Origin: Bacteroidales bacterium
GTDB lineage: Bacteria > Bacteroidota > Bacteroidia > Bacteroidales > P3
DNA: 64,000 bases
Direction of reading: 5' to 3'
Assembly (NCBI GenBank): GCA_024685285.1
Contig: JAIKVZ010000012.1
Coordinates: forward strand, 38,449 to 102,448
The notes under the pieces were generated by a model. That model was not told the origin of the DNA and did no database searches. It saw nothing but the letters and a program-made list of their open reading frames with translations. Positions 55,615 through 63,736 of the stretch are shown here, piece after piece. The first letter of the stretch is position 1, and every line of letters starts with the position of its first letter. The position numbers and the translations under genes are program-made.

Positions 55615-57467
55615 TCTGTGGTCATGTTGCTGATTACAATACTGCGCGGGTCAAGGCCCTGTGCTTCGATGGTCGAGCGTGTAAGTCGGTCGTTGTGCGG
55701 GGCGTACACCGCTTGCGTTTCCCATTCGCCATCGGCGTTATAGACCACGGTGTAGTCCTTGGTTGTCGATAGGTAGAACAGGTCGGCTCGCTGTGAGGTC
55801 ACAGTCTGCCAGTTGCTGTCGGGTAGGCTGTCGAGTGGAGCAAAAGCTATGAGCAGGTCGCCCGTCTTGGGGTCTTGAATGGCGTGCACATACACTATTG
55901 GTGCCTCGGGGTTGTCGGTGTGCAACTCTTTAAGGCGGTCATAATTATAAGTGACTGCCAACTGGGGTTTGGCACGGAAATTGATGAGGTTCTCTATGTC
56001 ACGGGTGTCTTCAGTGATGGCGTAGGCGGTGGTGGAGATTGTGTGCAATTCGTTGGTATATAGTATGGTGCCTTCCCGCAGGGTGTCTAAATAGCCACTA
56101 TGGGCTATGAGGTTGATGGCGGTGACGCGCCGGTGGCAGTTCTGCCAAACGCGAGAGAGGTGCTCGTTGCTGTAGCCAGTGGTTACCGAGAAAAGCAAAA
56201 GCACAGCGCACCACACCACTCGTAGCACTGTACGCCAAGGGCCGCTGCTCACAGCCTTGAGCGAGGCTGCTATGGCAAAGGCAATAAAGAGCGCCACACC
56301 AAACAGCGAATAAAGCGAGGTGACGTAGCCTTTCATCCACGACACCCAGTCGATGTTGTACTTTGGAGCGATACCAATGAGGGTATGCACAAAGTAGGCT
56401 ACTGCCGCAGCCGCCACTGCACCAACGGCGATGGTTTTCCATCCAAGGTGCTTTTCATGCCGCTGGCCGGTGAGCCACCACAGCAGACCGCACTGCAACG
56501 TGGCGTTCACCCACACCACAGCCGAGGCATGGGTGAGTATGAAGAGGGGCGAGTTGCGGTGCCCCCCCAGCAGCAGAGAGCTGTCGGCAACTATGTCTTT
56601 GGCATAGAAATAGGGCTGACAGGGCAGGGCAATCACGGTGCACCGTGCGAGTACTTTGAAAAAATTGGCAAGGTTGAATGTCGAGGCCGAGAAACTGGTG
56701 CCGCTATAGATTTCGGCTTCGGGGTTGGTGGCTGTGAGCCACATGCGGAACCCGAAGAATACCGCCACATAGGCCACGGCACCCACAATCAAGGGTAGGA
56801 CCTCACGCCGCAGGCTGCCGCTCCATAGGGCTCGGAAGCCACCGCGCCACATATGCCGCAGCACAATATACAGGCCCAGCATGGCGGCCAGTAGCACGTA
56901 GGTCTCGTAGAACAGATAGCTAACCAGCATCAACGCACCGCCCACCCATGGACGCCACGCACCGCCGAGACGGCGGTAGTTGGCAAACTGCAGCGCGCCG
57001 GCCATGAATATTATGAAGCTGAAGGTAAAATAGAATGGGTAGTTTATGTTGGCCACAAAGTAGCCTGCGGGCGTTATGGCGGTGTTTAAAATAAGCAGCA
57101 GCAGCGTGAGCAACCCGATCCATTCTGAGTTGAAGGTGCGGCGCACCAAATGGGCAAACAGCAGGTAGCATCCCGTAAGAGTCACATATTGAATGGCTTT
57201 GGCTACGGCAAAGTTGTCGGCCAGGTAGGGCACGTAGTAGAAGTACTTGGTGATGAGGAAGTAGAATCGTCCAGATAGGGAGTAGTAGTAGTGGTCCATC
57301 TGCCAGTACTCCCACGTCTGTAGCGAGGTGACGTAATACTGGAAGTCGTCGCTGCTGGTAAAGCCAACTTTAAACAGCGGCAACAACGTCAGTACCAGTG
57401 TTGCGGCGTAGGTGAGCACCACTGCCACACGGTTGCGAGGTTCGATATGTGTATTGGCCGAGGTCAT
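55611..57467 (-). CDS. GT-C-like membrane glycosyltransferase, paralogue 1 of a tandem pair
   Basis: 618 residues with the same layout as the next gene: first helix, FKVGFTSSDDFQYY double-aspartate loop, SGRFYFLITKYFYYVPYL, INYPFYFTFSFIIFM, SNEHLSRVWQNCHRRVTAI, a soluble C-terminal domain with YHTI/VHAIQ-type strands, and the ending GLDPRSIVISNMT. The two are clear tandem paralogues but well diverged, so the duplication is old and each may use a different acceptor or linkage. It overlaps both neighbours by 4 nt. It stands directly downstream of a GtrB-like transferase, the usual supplier of polyprenyl-phosphate sugar. Confidence 0.72.
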   Translation of the reverse strand: MTSANTHIEPRNRVAVVLTYAATLVLTLLPLFKVGFTSSDDFQYYVTSLQTWEYWQMDHYYYSLSGRFYFLITKYFYYVPYLADNFAVAKAIQYVTLTGCYLLFAHLVRRTFNSEWIGLLTLLLLILNTAITPAGYFVANINYPFYFTFSFIIFMAGALQFANYRRLGGAWRPWVGGALMLVSYLFYETYVLLAAMLGLYIVLRHMWRGGFRALWSGSLRREVLPLIVGAVAYVAVFFGFRMWLTATNPEAEIYSGTSFSASTFNLANFFKVLARCTVIALPCQPYFYAKDIVADSSLLLGGHRNSPLFILTHASAVVWVNATLQCGLLWWLTGQRHEKHLGWKTIAVGAVAAAAVAYFVHTLIGIAPKYNIDWVSWMKGYVTSLYSLFGVALFIAFAIAASLKAVSSGPWRTVLRVVWCAVLLLFSVTTGYSNEHLSRVWQNCHRRVTAINLIAHSGYLDTLREGTILYTNELHTISTTAYAITEDTRDIENLINFRAKPQLAVTYNYDRLKELHTDNPEAPIVYVHAIQDPKTGDLLIAFAPLDSLPDSNWQTVTSQRADLFYLSTTKDYTVVYNADGEWETQAVYAPHNDRLTRSTIEAQGLDPRSIVISNMTTE

Positions 57468-58480
57468 GGATGCGGGTTTGCGGAGGTGGCTTGTTGGTCG
57501 GGGGTCTGGCGCTCAATTATGTAGGTGGGCCGCCCCTTGACTTCGTCGAAGATAAATCCCACGTAGTAGCCAATGACGCCGAGCACTAACAGCAGTATGC
57601 TGGCAAATACGCTCAGGAAAATCACGAGGGTTGTGTAGCCACCGACAGGCCGCTGCACAAACCACATCACCAACGAGTAGACGGTCAGCACCATGCTTAG
57701 CAGGCCGAAAAGCAGGCCGGCATAGATGCCTAACTTAAGGGGCAGCTTTGAGAACGAGGCAATGGCCGTGGCCGAGAGAGTGAGCAACCTCCGCATCGAG
57801 TATTTGCTGCGGCCGGCGTGCCTCTCGGGGGCTACAAACTCTATGCTACCGCTCCGGAAGCCCACCTGCTGCACCAAGCCGCGCAAAAAACGGGTGCGCT
57901 CGCGGTAGTCGTGCCGCAATACATCGGCCACGCGGCTTGAGATGAGGAAGAAATCAGAGGCTCCGGGCTCCATGCGGGTGGGCGAGAGCCGGTTGATGAT
58001 GCTGTAGAACCAGCGCGAGGTGAGCCGTTTGGCCCATGGCAACGCCTGGTCTGCGGTGCGCACCATCGTCACCACGTCGCACCCCTGCCGATAGCGCTCA
58101 AGCATGGCACCCATCAGTGCCGGCGGATGTTGCAGATCGGCATCCATACATATCAAGACGTCGCCGCCGGCGTGGTCAATGCCTGCCAGCATGGCGGCCT
58201 CGTGGCCAAAATTGCGCGAGAAATGCAGCACCCGCACCCGTGGGTCGGCGGCGGCAAGGTCGTCGGCTATCTGACTCGAGAGGTCGTTGCTGCCGTCGTT
58301 GACAAAAAGCAACTCAAAGTCGTAGCCGTCCAGCTCGGCGGCACGAGCCGACCACTCGTCATAGTATTCGCGGAGCACACTCTCTTCGTTGTAAACCGAT
58401 ACTATTACTGATACAAGTCTCTTAGCCTGTGGTTGTTGGGTGTTGTCGATATTGCTGGGTGTCGGATTTGTGGAGGTCAT
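57464..58480 (-). CDS. GtrB/DPM-like family 2 glycosyltransferase (polyprenyl-phosphate sugar synthase)
   Basis: 338 residues. The GT-A domain has SVIVSVYNEESVLREYYDEW, FVNDGSNDLS, NFGHEAAMLAGIDHAGGDVLICMDADLQHPP (DxD-type DAD) and the family marker FLRGLVQQVGFRSGSIEFV, then RHAGRSKYSMRRLL. Two C-terminal helices (LGIYAGLLFGLLSMVLTVYSLVMWF and LVIFLSVFASILLLVLGVIGYYVGFIF) give the GtrB/YfdH topology. It would charge undecaprenyl phosphate with a hexose for the GT-C enzymes downstream. The ATG at 58480 is used because the -7 box at 58503-58510 excludes the earlier one at 58498. No GtrA-type flippase is adjacent. Confidence 0.9.
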   Translation of the reverse strand: MTSTNPTPSNIDNTQQPQAKRLVSVIVSVYNEESVLREYYDEWSARAAELDGYDFELLFVNDGSNDLSSQIADDLAAADPRVRVLHFSRNFGHEAAMLAGIDHAGGDVLICMDADLQHPPALMGAMLERYRQGCDVVTMVRTADQALPWAKRLTSRWFYSIINRLSPTRMEPGASDFFLISSRVADVLRHDYRERTRFLRGLVQQVGFRSGSIEFVAPERHAGRSKYSMRRLLTLSATAIASFSKLPLKLGIYAGLLFGLLSMVLTVYSLVMWFVQRPVGGYTTLVIFLSVFASILLLVLGVIGYYVGFIFDEVKGRPTYIIERQTPDQQATSANPHP

Positions 58481-58502
58481 AGCGTGAGTAACAAACAAAC
58501 TG

Positions 58503-58510
58503 CAAAATTA
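58503..58510 (-). promoter_or_regulatory. -7 element of the Gtr-like operon
   Basis: Minus-strand TAATTTTGC, 22 nt upstream of the ATG at 58480. No clear -33 TTTG in the AT-rich stretch above it. Confidence 0.55.
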
Positions 58511-58626
58511 CGCTTTTTTTTAGTAATAACATAAAAAAAATGAAAAAAGATATTGCAAGTCAGAGGGTAAGGCTAAGAGGCCATTTTGACCTCATTTGTA
58601 AACGGGTCATAGTGAGGCATATAGAT

Positions 58627-58665
58627 AGGTTAGGTTCGGGTTAAGGTCGGGTCAACATCGGGTAG
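58627..58665 (+). repeat. Dispersed G-rich intergenic repeat, copy 7
   Basis: AGGTTAGGTTCGGG, TTAAGGTCGGG, TCAACATCGGG, TAGCCCTC. It lacks the TTGAGGTCGGG unit but has the CAACATCGGG unit seen in copy 1. It lies in the 372-bp gap 58481-58852 downstream of nqrF. The rest of the gap is AT-rich on the operon side, then GC-rich, then carries the inverted and direct repeats listed separately. Confidence 0.85.
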
Positions 58666-58719
58666 CCCTCGGTCACCGCCGCCTTGCCTCCGACCAAAAT
58701 GCTTCCCCAGCCCGATGTT
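58654..58719. repeat. Inverted repeat attached to repeat copy 7
   Basis: AACATCGGG (58654-58662) and CCCGATGTT (58711-58719), perfect 9-bp arms with a 48-nt loop. Same arms as at copy 1. Confidence 0.7.
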
Positions 58720-58768
58720 AATGCTTCTCTATCCTGACAATCAGCATATTGTACCTGTATGGCAAATC

Positions 58769-58828
58769 TGTATTATTCCGATTTTTGTCATAAAAACGGT
58801 ATAAGAGGCATTGTATTGTTCCGATTTT
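58769..58828. repeat. Pair of 18-bp direct repeats downstream of nqrF
   Basis: TGTATTATTCCGATTTTT (58769-58786) and TGTATTGTTCCGATTTTT (58811-58828) differ at one base and start 42 bp apart, within 25-85 nt of the nqrF stop. Confidence 0.65.
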
Positions 58829-58852
58829 TATATTTTTTGGAATAAAATGATG

Positions 58853-60130
58853 TTATTTCTTCGGTGCACCTCCGCCGAAGTCATCGTAGGCGATGTTCTC
58901 GGGCTGGACACCGAGGTTGTCGAGCATGGAGACCACGGCGGCGCTCATGGGTCCGGGTCCGCACATATAGTACTCGATGTCCTCGGGGGCGGGATGGTCC
59001 TTGAGGTAGGTGTCGTACATCACGTTGTGCACAAAGCCGGCAGTGTAGGGTACTCCTGCGGCATCGGCGGCGGGGTCGGGTCGGTCGAGGGCAAGGTGGA
59101 AGCTGAAGTTGGGGAAGTCTTTCTCGAGCTGGAGGAAGTCCTGCAGATAGAACACCTCGTTGAGGGCGCGGGCACCGTAGAAGTAGCTCATCTTGCGGTC
59201 GGTGGTATGGAGGGTGCGGGTGAGGTGCATGATCTGCGCACGCAGCGGGGCCATGCCGGCGCCGCCACCGACCCAAATCATCTCTGCGTGGGTGCCTTCC
59301 TTGACGCGGAACTCGCCGTAAGGGCCGCTCATGAGGACTTTGTCGCCAGGCTTGAGGGAGAAGATATAACTGGAGGCGATGCCTGGGTTGACGTTCTGGA
59401 AACCGCTGCGGTCGGCGGTGAAGGGTGGGGTAGCGATACGTACCGTCAGCATGAAAACATCGCCTTCGGCGGGGTAGTTGGCCATGGAGTAGGCGCGGAC
59501 GGTGGGCTCGGTGTTGACGCAGACGAGGTCGAACATCTTGAACTTCTCCCAAGCCGGCAGGTACTCGTCGCCGATAAGGCTGCGGTCGAAATCAGAATAT
59601 TTGATACGGAAGGTAGGTATTTTGATTTGCGCATAGCTGCCGGGTACGAAGTCCATGTGCTCGCCGGCGGGCAATTGCACCTTGAACTCCTTGATGAATG
59701 TAGCCACGTTGCGGTTACTGACCACGGTGCACTCATATTCCTTGACGGCCAGAACCGACTGCGGAACCGCTATAGACAAGTCTTCCTTGACTTTTACCTG
59801 ACAGCCAAGGCGCCAGCCTTCTTGAATCTGCTTGCGACTGAAATGTGGCGTTTCGGTGGGCAGAATATCGCCGCCGCCACGGACGACGCGGCATTTACAT
59901 TGGCCGCAGCTGCCCTTGCCGCCGCAGGCCGAGGGGAGGTGTACGCCGGCCTCGCCAAGGGTGCTGATAAGTGTGCCGCCCGTCGGTACCTCCAGATCCT
60001 TGTCGTCATTGATGGTTATCTTCACGTTACCCTGCGGTATGAGCTTGGCGCGGAGCACGAGCAGCAGCGCCACCAGCAGCAGGATGACGACGAGGATGAT
60101 TATGATTGCAGTTAAAAGTGTTGTTGTCAT
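58853..60130 (-). CDS. nqrF: Na+-translocating NADH:quinone reductase subunit F
   Basis: 425 residues; the NADH-oxidising entry subunit. One N-terminal membrane helix ([22 protein letters not shown]), a 2Fe-2S ferredoxin domain with [12 protein letters not shown] (about 69-80) and a later Cys in GCQVKV, the FAD-binding RAYSMANYP, and the NADH-binding [13 protein letters not shown] and [15 protein letters not shown]. It overlaps nqrE by 4 nt (ATGA). Electrons pass from here to the covalent flavins of NqrC and NqrB. Confidence 0.98.
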   Translation of the reverse strand: MTTTLLTAIIIILVVILLLVALLLVLRAKLIPQGNVKITINDDKDLEVPTGGTLISTLGEAGVHLPSACGGKGSCGQCKCRVVRGGGDILPTETPHFSRKQIQEGWRLGCQVKVKEDLSIAVPQSVLAVKEYECTVVSNRNVATFIKEFKVQLPAGEHMDFVPGSYAQIKIPTFRIKYSDFDRSLIGDEYLPAWEKFKMFDLVCVNTEPTVRAYSMANYPAEGDVFMLTVRIATPPFTADRSGFQNVNPGIASSYIFSLKPGDKVLMSGPYGEFRVKEGTHAEMIWVGGGAGMAPLRAQIMHLTRTLHTTDRKMSYFYGARALNEVFYLQDFLQLEKDFPNFSFHLALDRPDPAADAAGVPYTAGFVHNVMYDTYLKDHPAPEDIEYYMCGPGPMSAAVVSMLDNLGVQPENIAYDDFGGGAPKK

Positions 60131-60741
60131 AGTTTAAATCCCATAAAGCTCATGAATGCCAGACCCATGAGGCCGGTGATGATGAAGGTGATGCCTACGC
60201 CGCGCAGGGCAGGGGGGATGTGGCTGTAGCGCAGCTTCTCGCGGATGGCGGCGATGGCCACGATGGCCAGCAGCCAGCCCAGGCCGCTGCCGAGGGCGAA
60301 GACCGTCGCCTCGCCGATGTTCTGGTAGCCGCGCTCCTGCATGAAGAGCGAGCCCGACATGACGGCGCAGTTCACGGCGATGAGCGGCAGGAAGATGCCC
60401 AGCGAGTTGTAGAGTGCGGGGCTGAATTTTTCTACAATCATCTCAACCATTTGAACTATCGCCGCTATCACCGCGATGAACATGATGAGGCTCAGGAAGC
60501 TGAGGTCCACCTCGGCCAGCGAGGGCGATATCCACGCCAGCGCGCCTGGGGCGAGGAAGAATTTGTTGAGCAGGTAGTTGATGGGCACGGTGATAAGCAG
60601 CACAAAGGTGACTGCAATACCGAGGCCCGCTGAGGTCTTCACCGTCTTCGACACGGCAAGGTAGGAGCACATGCCGAGGAAGAAGGCGAAGATCATGTTG
60701 TCGACAAATATCGACTTGATGAATATGTTAATGTAGTCCAT
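60127..60741 (-). CDS. nqrE: Na+-translocating NADH:quinone reductase subunit E
   Basis: 204 residues, six membrane helices. It starts [40 protein letters not shown] and contains [23 protein letters not shown], both typical of NqrE; the cysteines in GMCSYL and VNCAVM are those that hold the intramembrane Fe centre with NqrD. Normally nqrD abuts this gene, but here its start is preceded by an 8-bp tandem repeat and two unrelated genes. Confidence 0.97.
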   Translation of the reverse strand: MDYINIFIKSIFVDNMIFAFFLGMCSYLAVSKTVKTSAGLGIAVTFVLLITVPINYLLNKFFLAPGALAWISPSLAEVDLSFLSLIMFIAVIAAIVQMVEMIVEKFSPALYNSLGIFLPLIAVNCAVMSGSLFMQERGYQNIGEATVFALGSGLGWLLAIVAIAAIREKLRYSHIPPALRGVGITFIITGLMGLAFMSFMGFKL

Positions 60742-60742
60742 G

Positions 60743-60782
60743 TTGCGAATGCGTTAATGTGTTAATGCGTAAATGCGTTAGT
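60743..60782. repeat. Tandem 8-bp repeat at the nqrE-side border of the insert
   Basis: Five degenerate 8-mers: TTGCGAAT, GCGTTAAT, GTGTTAAT, GCGTAAAT, GCGTTAGT. It lies in the 54-bp gap between nqrE and the AT-rich gene. Confidence 0.8.
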
Positions 60783-60795
60783 ATGTCATTATTGC

Positions 60796-61434
60796 TTAAA
60801 GCTTTTCAATTAAAGTGTTAATAATATATGGGAGAAGTATAGTAATAACGGCAACAATTAGTGTTAAAATGGCTACCCATGTTGTAATAGTGGAGCGGCG
60901 AAGCAGTTTTCGATTTCGCTTTTCGTCATTATCCATGAAACCATTATCTATAAAATCCCTTAAATGTCTCGTCGGGACAAATGTTTCATTAATATGTTGC
61001 ATCAAATAGTCTGCATTTCCATTCCCTCCAAATGAAAAAAATTGAGCGGTGGAAGAATGTTTGTAGTTTCTACTATCACGGCCATCGTAACTCCAAACCG
61101 CCATTCGGTGTTCTTCCAGTTGTCGTAATAATTGTATTCTTTCTATAATCAAAATCTTCAATTTAGTTTTCTCCGAATAACTCCCATATACCATATCCTT
61201 ACTGCCAACGAGTCCCCCTTTGGGTATTTCGTTATAGTCTACATAAACATCAACCCAATTGGAGTTTCTTTGGAAAAGCAATGTCTCATTAATGTCATCA
61301 AATAGCGAATCAAGGAGTAAACCGAAATGGCAACCATCATCGAGACTGTCACCTTCCATTTTTTTATCGTCATCGGCTCTGGACATCCAAAGACGTTTCA
61401 AAAAGATTTTGTCCGTATTGTCATTTATGTACAT
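60796..61434 (-). CDS. Hypothetical protein with C-terminal membrane anchor, AT-rich insert gene
   Basis: 212 residues from the ATG at 61434, 11 nt after the upstream stop (a TTG at 61464 is possible but would overlap). The body is mostly polar (FGLLLDSLFDDINETLLF, DVYVDYNEIPKGGLVGSKD, LIIERIQLLRQLEEHRMAVW), followed by a basic stretch RKLLRRST and one C-terminal helix (WVAILTLIVAVITILLPYII), so it is a tail-anchored or single-pass protein facing the cytoplasm. I recognise no family. Codon and base use are far more AT-rich than the nqr genes around it. Confidence 0.75.
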   Translation of the reverse strand: MYINDNTDKIFLKRLWMSRADDDKKMEGDSLDDGCHFGLLLDSLFDDINETLLFQRNSNWVDVYVDYNEIPKGGLVGSKDMVYGSYSEKTKLKILIIERIQLLRQLEEHRMAVWSYDGRDSRNYKHSSTAQFFSFGGNGNADYLMQHINETFVPTRHLRDFIDNGFMDNDEKRNRKLLRRSTITTWVAILTLIVAVITILLPYIINTLIEKL

Positions 61435-61445
61435 TGAATATTTTT

Positions 61446-62423
61446 TTATTTTGATGACTGCCAACTAACTACTTTACCGTCTTTCACATATACATAATCA
61501 TTGTCATAAACATACTGTTTTCTTCCATCAGAAGAACTATTGATTCTTTCTGGTTTTCCCCATGAATAAATCAATAGTTTTTCAGGCATACCTACTTTTA
61601 TTTTTTCATTCAAAACTAGTTTCATCATAGATAAACCATATTTTTTCACCAGATTATCCCATTCTGTTTTTTCAAATGCAAATCTACTATTATTGTTATC
61701 AAATACATTTGCAAACTTTTCAGCATCAACATAAGTCGTCATATTTCCATTTTTAGCAATAAATGCAAGTTCCATTTTCATAATCCCCTCGTTTTCAATA
61801 ATTGTCAATTCTGACACAGTCCATAATATTTGTGAGTCATCATTGACTTTAATGCTGTCTCCAGTAATTATGTCCGTGCGATGAATATTACTGCTTTGAA
61901 TAATATATTGCTTTCCGACATATCTATCCTTTAGATAATTAAAATGCGAGAGTACTACAAATGGAAATGAGTGCTCATATAGTGCTCCGTAAATAAAACA
62001 ACATCTATCTGTTTCGTCTTTAGTATTTGTCAAGTAAAAAACATATTCTGTATAAGTTTTTTCAGAAATACTATCCACCCTAAAGTATTTACCAGCCAGA
62101 GCCTCATATTTGGTATTAAATCTACTTGCTTCTGCATCTTCACCATAATGGTCGCGCGGTCCTCTATAGGAAGCTGGATTGTAATCTATCGGTTTGAAAT
62201 TTTCATATCCCCATTTGATTTTGCTCGGTACTTTGGGTAATACAAATAAAATTTGACCTTTGTATGACTGAACATTCAAGGTGCCAATAAAATTTTTAGT
62301 GCTATCAAATGCAGGTACTAGTGTCGCATTTTGCTGAGGAGCGGCAACAGAAGTTATCCCTATTTGTGCGTTTATGTTTGTTATTGTAAACAACGTGATG
62401 ATAAAAAAAGCTGTCTTTTTCAT
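61446..62423 (-). CDS. Hypothetical exported protein, AT-rich insert gene
   Basis: 325 residues. A signal peptide (KKTAFFIITLFTITNINAQ) leads into a beta-rich body without cysteine lipobox. Its C-terminus (KIKVGMPEKLLIYSWGKPERINSSSDGRKQYVYDNDYVYVKDGKVVSWQ) resembles the SmpA/BLIP-like fold in which a G-M/W-G-x-P motif precedes a YxxxxYVYxxDGKV strand pair; this is a suggestion only. Of the 60 bases at 61741-61800, 17 are G or C, against 39 of 60 at 60301-60360 in nqrE. It is the first gene of the two-gene insert and shows no promoter of the local consensus. Confidence 0.78.
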   Translation of the reverse strand: MKKTAFFIITLFTITNINAQIGITSVAAPQQNATLVPAFDSTKNFIGTLNVQSYKGQILFVLPKVPSKIKWGYENFKPIDYNPASYRGPRDHYGEDAEASRFNTKYEALAGKYFRVDSISEKTYTEYVFYLTNTKDETDRCCFIYGALYEHSFPFVVLSHFNYLKDRYVGKQYIIQSSNIHRTDIITGDSIKVNDDSQILWTVSELTIIENEGIMKMELAFIAKNGNMTTYVDAEKFANVFDNNNSRFAFEKTEWDNLVKKYGLSMMKLVLNEKIKVGMPEKLLIYSWGKPERINSSSDGRKQYVYDNDYVYVKDGKVVSWQSSK

Positions 62424-62474
62424 ATTGAAAGTTTTTTTGGAATCACAAAAATCATCCCGCTACGCTGCAACATT

Positions 62475-62529
62475 GCCGAAGGTTCGCCGAAGGACCGCCG
62501 AAGGATCGTAGAAGGATCAAAGAAGGCAG
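62475..62529. repeat. Tandem 11-bp repeat at the nqrD-side border of the insert
   Basis: Five consecutive 11-mers: GCCGAAGGTTC, GCCGAAGGACC, GCCGAAGGATC, GTAGAAGGATC, AAAGAAGGCAG. It fills most of the 126-bp gap between nqrD and the AT-rich gene. Confidence 0.88.
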
Positions 62530-62549
62530 AGGGTGTTTTTTGGTCGTTT

Positions 62550-63167
62550 TCATTGCTCGCAAAGGTCTTTGTTGCGGCTGCGGTGCCACCAGATAATGAG
62601 GCCAACGAGGATGAGGGCCATGGGGGGCATGATCATCAGGCCGTTGTTCTCGTAGCCGATGCCGTAGAGGCCGAGCTTCTCCATGACGGGGTAGCCCCAA
62701 AGGGTGCCGCTGCCAAAGAGTTCGCGGATGAGTCCCAGGGTGATGAGGATGACGCTGTAGCCGAGGCCGTTGCCTAATCCATCGAGAATCGAGGGCCACG
62801 GTTTATTCATCATAGCGAAAGCTTCAAGGCGGCCCATGACGATACAGTTGGTTATGATAAGTCCCACGAAGACCGAGAGCTGTTTGCTAACGTCGTATAC
62901 ATAGGCTTTCAGCACCTGGTCGACCAAGACTACGAGGGTGGAGACCACGACAAGCTGCACGATGATGCGGATGCGCGGCGGAATGGTGTTGCGCAGCAGC
63001 GAGATAATCAGATTGGCCAGAACCACGACGACGGTGACGCTGATGGCCATAACGACGGCGGGTTTGAGCTGCGCTGTCACAGCCAGGCATGAGCAGACAC
63101 CCAGCACCTGTACCAAGATGGGGTTGTTTTTGCTGAAAGGCAGTTTGATAAGGTCAAGGTTCTTCAT
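62550..63167 (-). CDS. nqrD: Na+-translocating NADH:quinone reductase subunit D
   Basis: 205 residues, six helices. NPILVQVLGVCSCLAVTAQLKPAVVM and VFVGLIITNCIVMGRLEAFAM are the NqrD forms of the paired Cys motifs that match NqrE. It ends WWHRSRNKDLCEQ. The start overlaps nqrC by 4 nt. Downstream continuity with nqrE is broken by the insert. Confidence 0.97.
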   Translation of the reverse strand: MKNLDLIKLPFSKNNPILVQVLGVCSCLAVTAQLKPAVVMAISVTVVVVLANLIISLLRNTIPPRIRIIVQLVVVSTLVVLVDQVLKAYVYDVSKQLSVFVGLIITNCIVMGRLEAFAMMNKPWPSILDGLGNGLGYSVILITLGLIRELFGSGTLWGYPVMEKLGLYGIGYENNGLMIMPPMALILVGLIIWWHRSRNKDLCEQ

Positions 63168-63736
63168 TGTTGGGCCTCCTTTCTCAGATTGCGGTATTCG
63201 TTGTAGGCGGCTTCCAGCATGGACGTTACGCCGTTGCTGGTCATTGTGCCGCCGCTAATGGCATCTACTTCGTGGAGATTGTTGCGGTCGGCATTCTTTT
63301 TCAAGACGATAGGAGCGTCCAGTTTTTTTCCAATGAAGCGTTGTGCGAATTTGTCGGTGGCAATCTCGCCGCCAAGGCCGGGAGTTTCGCCTTTGTGGTC
63401 GAAGACGGCACCCACCACGGTGCTCCCGCTGTCGAGTGCCAAATATCCCCATATCGGACCCCACAGACCGGCACCTTTGAGGGGGATGACGATGCCGCCG
63501 GCGAAAGTATAGTAGCCATCGGCCTCGGTGATGTGATCGGCATATAGCTTGTCTGCATTCTCTCGGGTCGCATCCACGCCAATGGTCTTCAGGATCATCT
63601 GCTTGGTCTCGGCCTGCTGGTTGCGCTCCTGCAGGGGTTTTAGACTCACGCTCACCACGGTGAGGATGAGAGCTGCCACCACCACGAGCACCGCCGAGTA
63701 GATGAAGATATAGCGGTTGCTGAAAGTCTTTTTCAT
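63164..63736 (-). CDS. nqrC: Na+-translocating NADH:quinone reductase subunit C
   Basis: 190 residues, shorter than the roughly 250 of the proteobacterial protein. One N-terminal helix ([23 protein letters not shown]), a periplasmic FMN-binding domain ([29 protein letters not shown]) and the flavinylation site [13 protein letters not shown], where the threonine would carry covalent FMN; the canonical motif is SGAT, here SGGT. It overlaps nqrB and nqrD by 4 nt each. Confidence 0.96.
   Translation of the reverse strand: MKKTFSNRYIFIYSAVLVVVAALILTVVSVSLKPLQERNQQAETKQMILKTIGVDATRENADKLYADHITEADGYYTFAGGIVIPLKGAGLWGPIWGYLALDSGSTVVGAVFDHKGETPGLGGEIATDKFAQRFIGKKLDAPIVLKKNADRNNLHEVDAISGGTMTSNGVTSMLEAAYNEYRNLRKEAQQ

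Noticed and set aside
58811..60115. A 434-codon open frame on the plus strand
   Set aside because: It lies antisense over nqrF, whose identity is certain.
60796..62423. Toxin-antitoxin or phage-defence pair in the nqr insert
   Set aside because: The products are a signal-peptide protein and a membrane-anchored protein of more than 200 residues with no toxin, nuclease or DNA-binding motif.
60742..62549. Insertion sequence or integron as the source of the nqr insert
   Set aside because: No transposase or integrase, no terminal inverted repeats and no target duplication could be seen.
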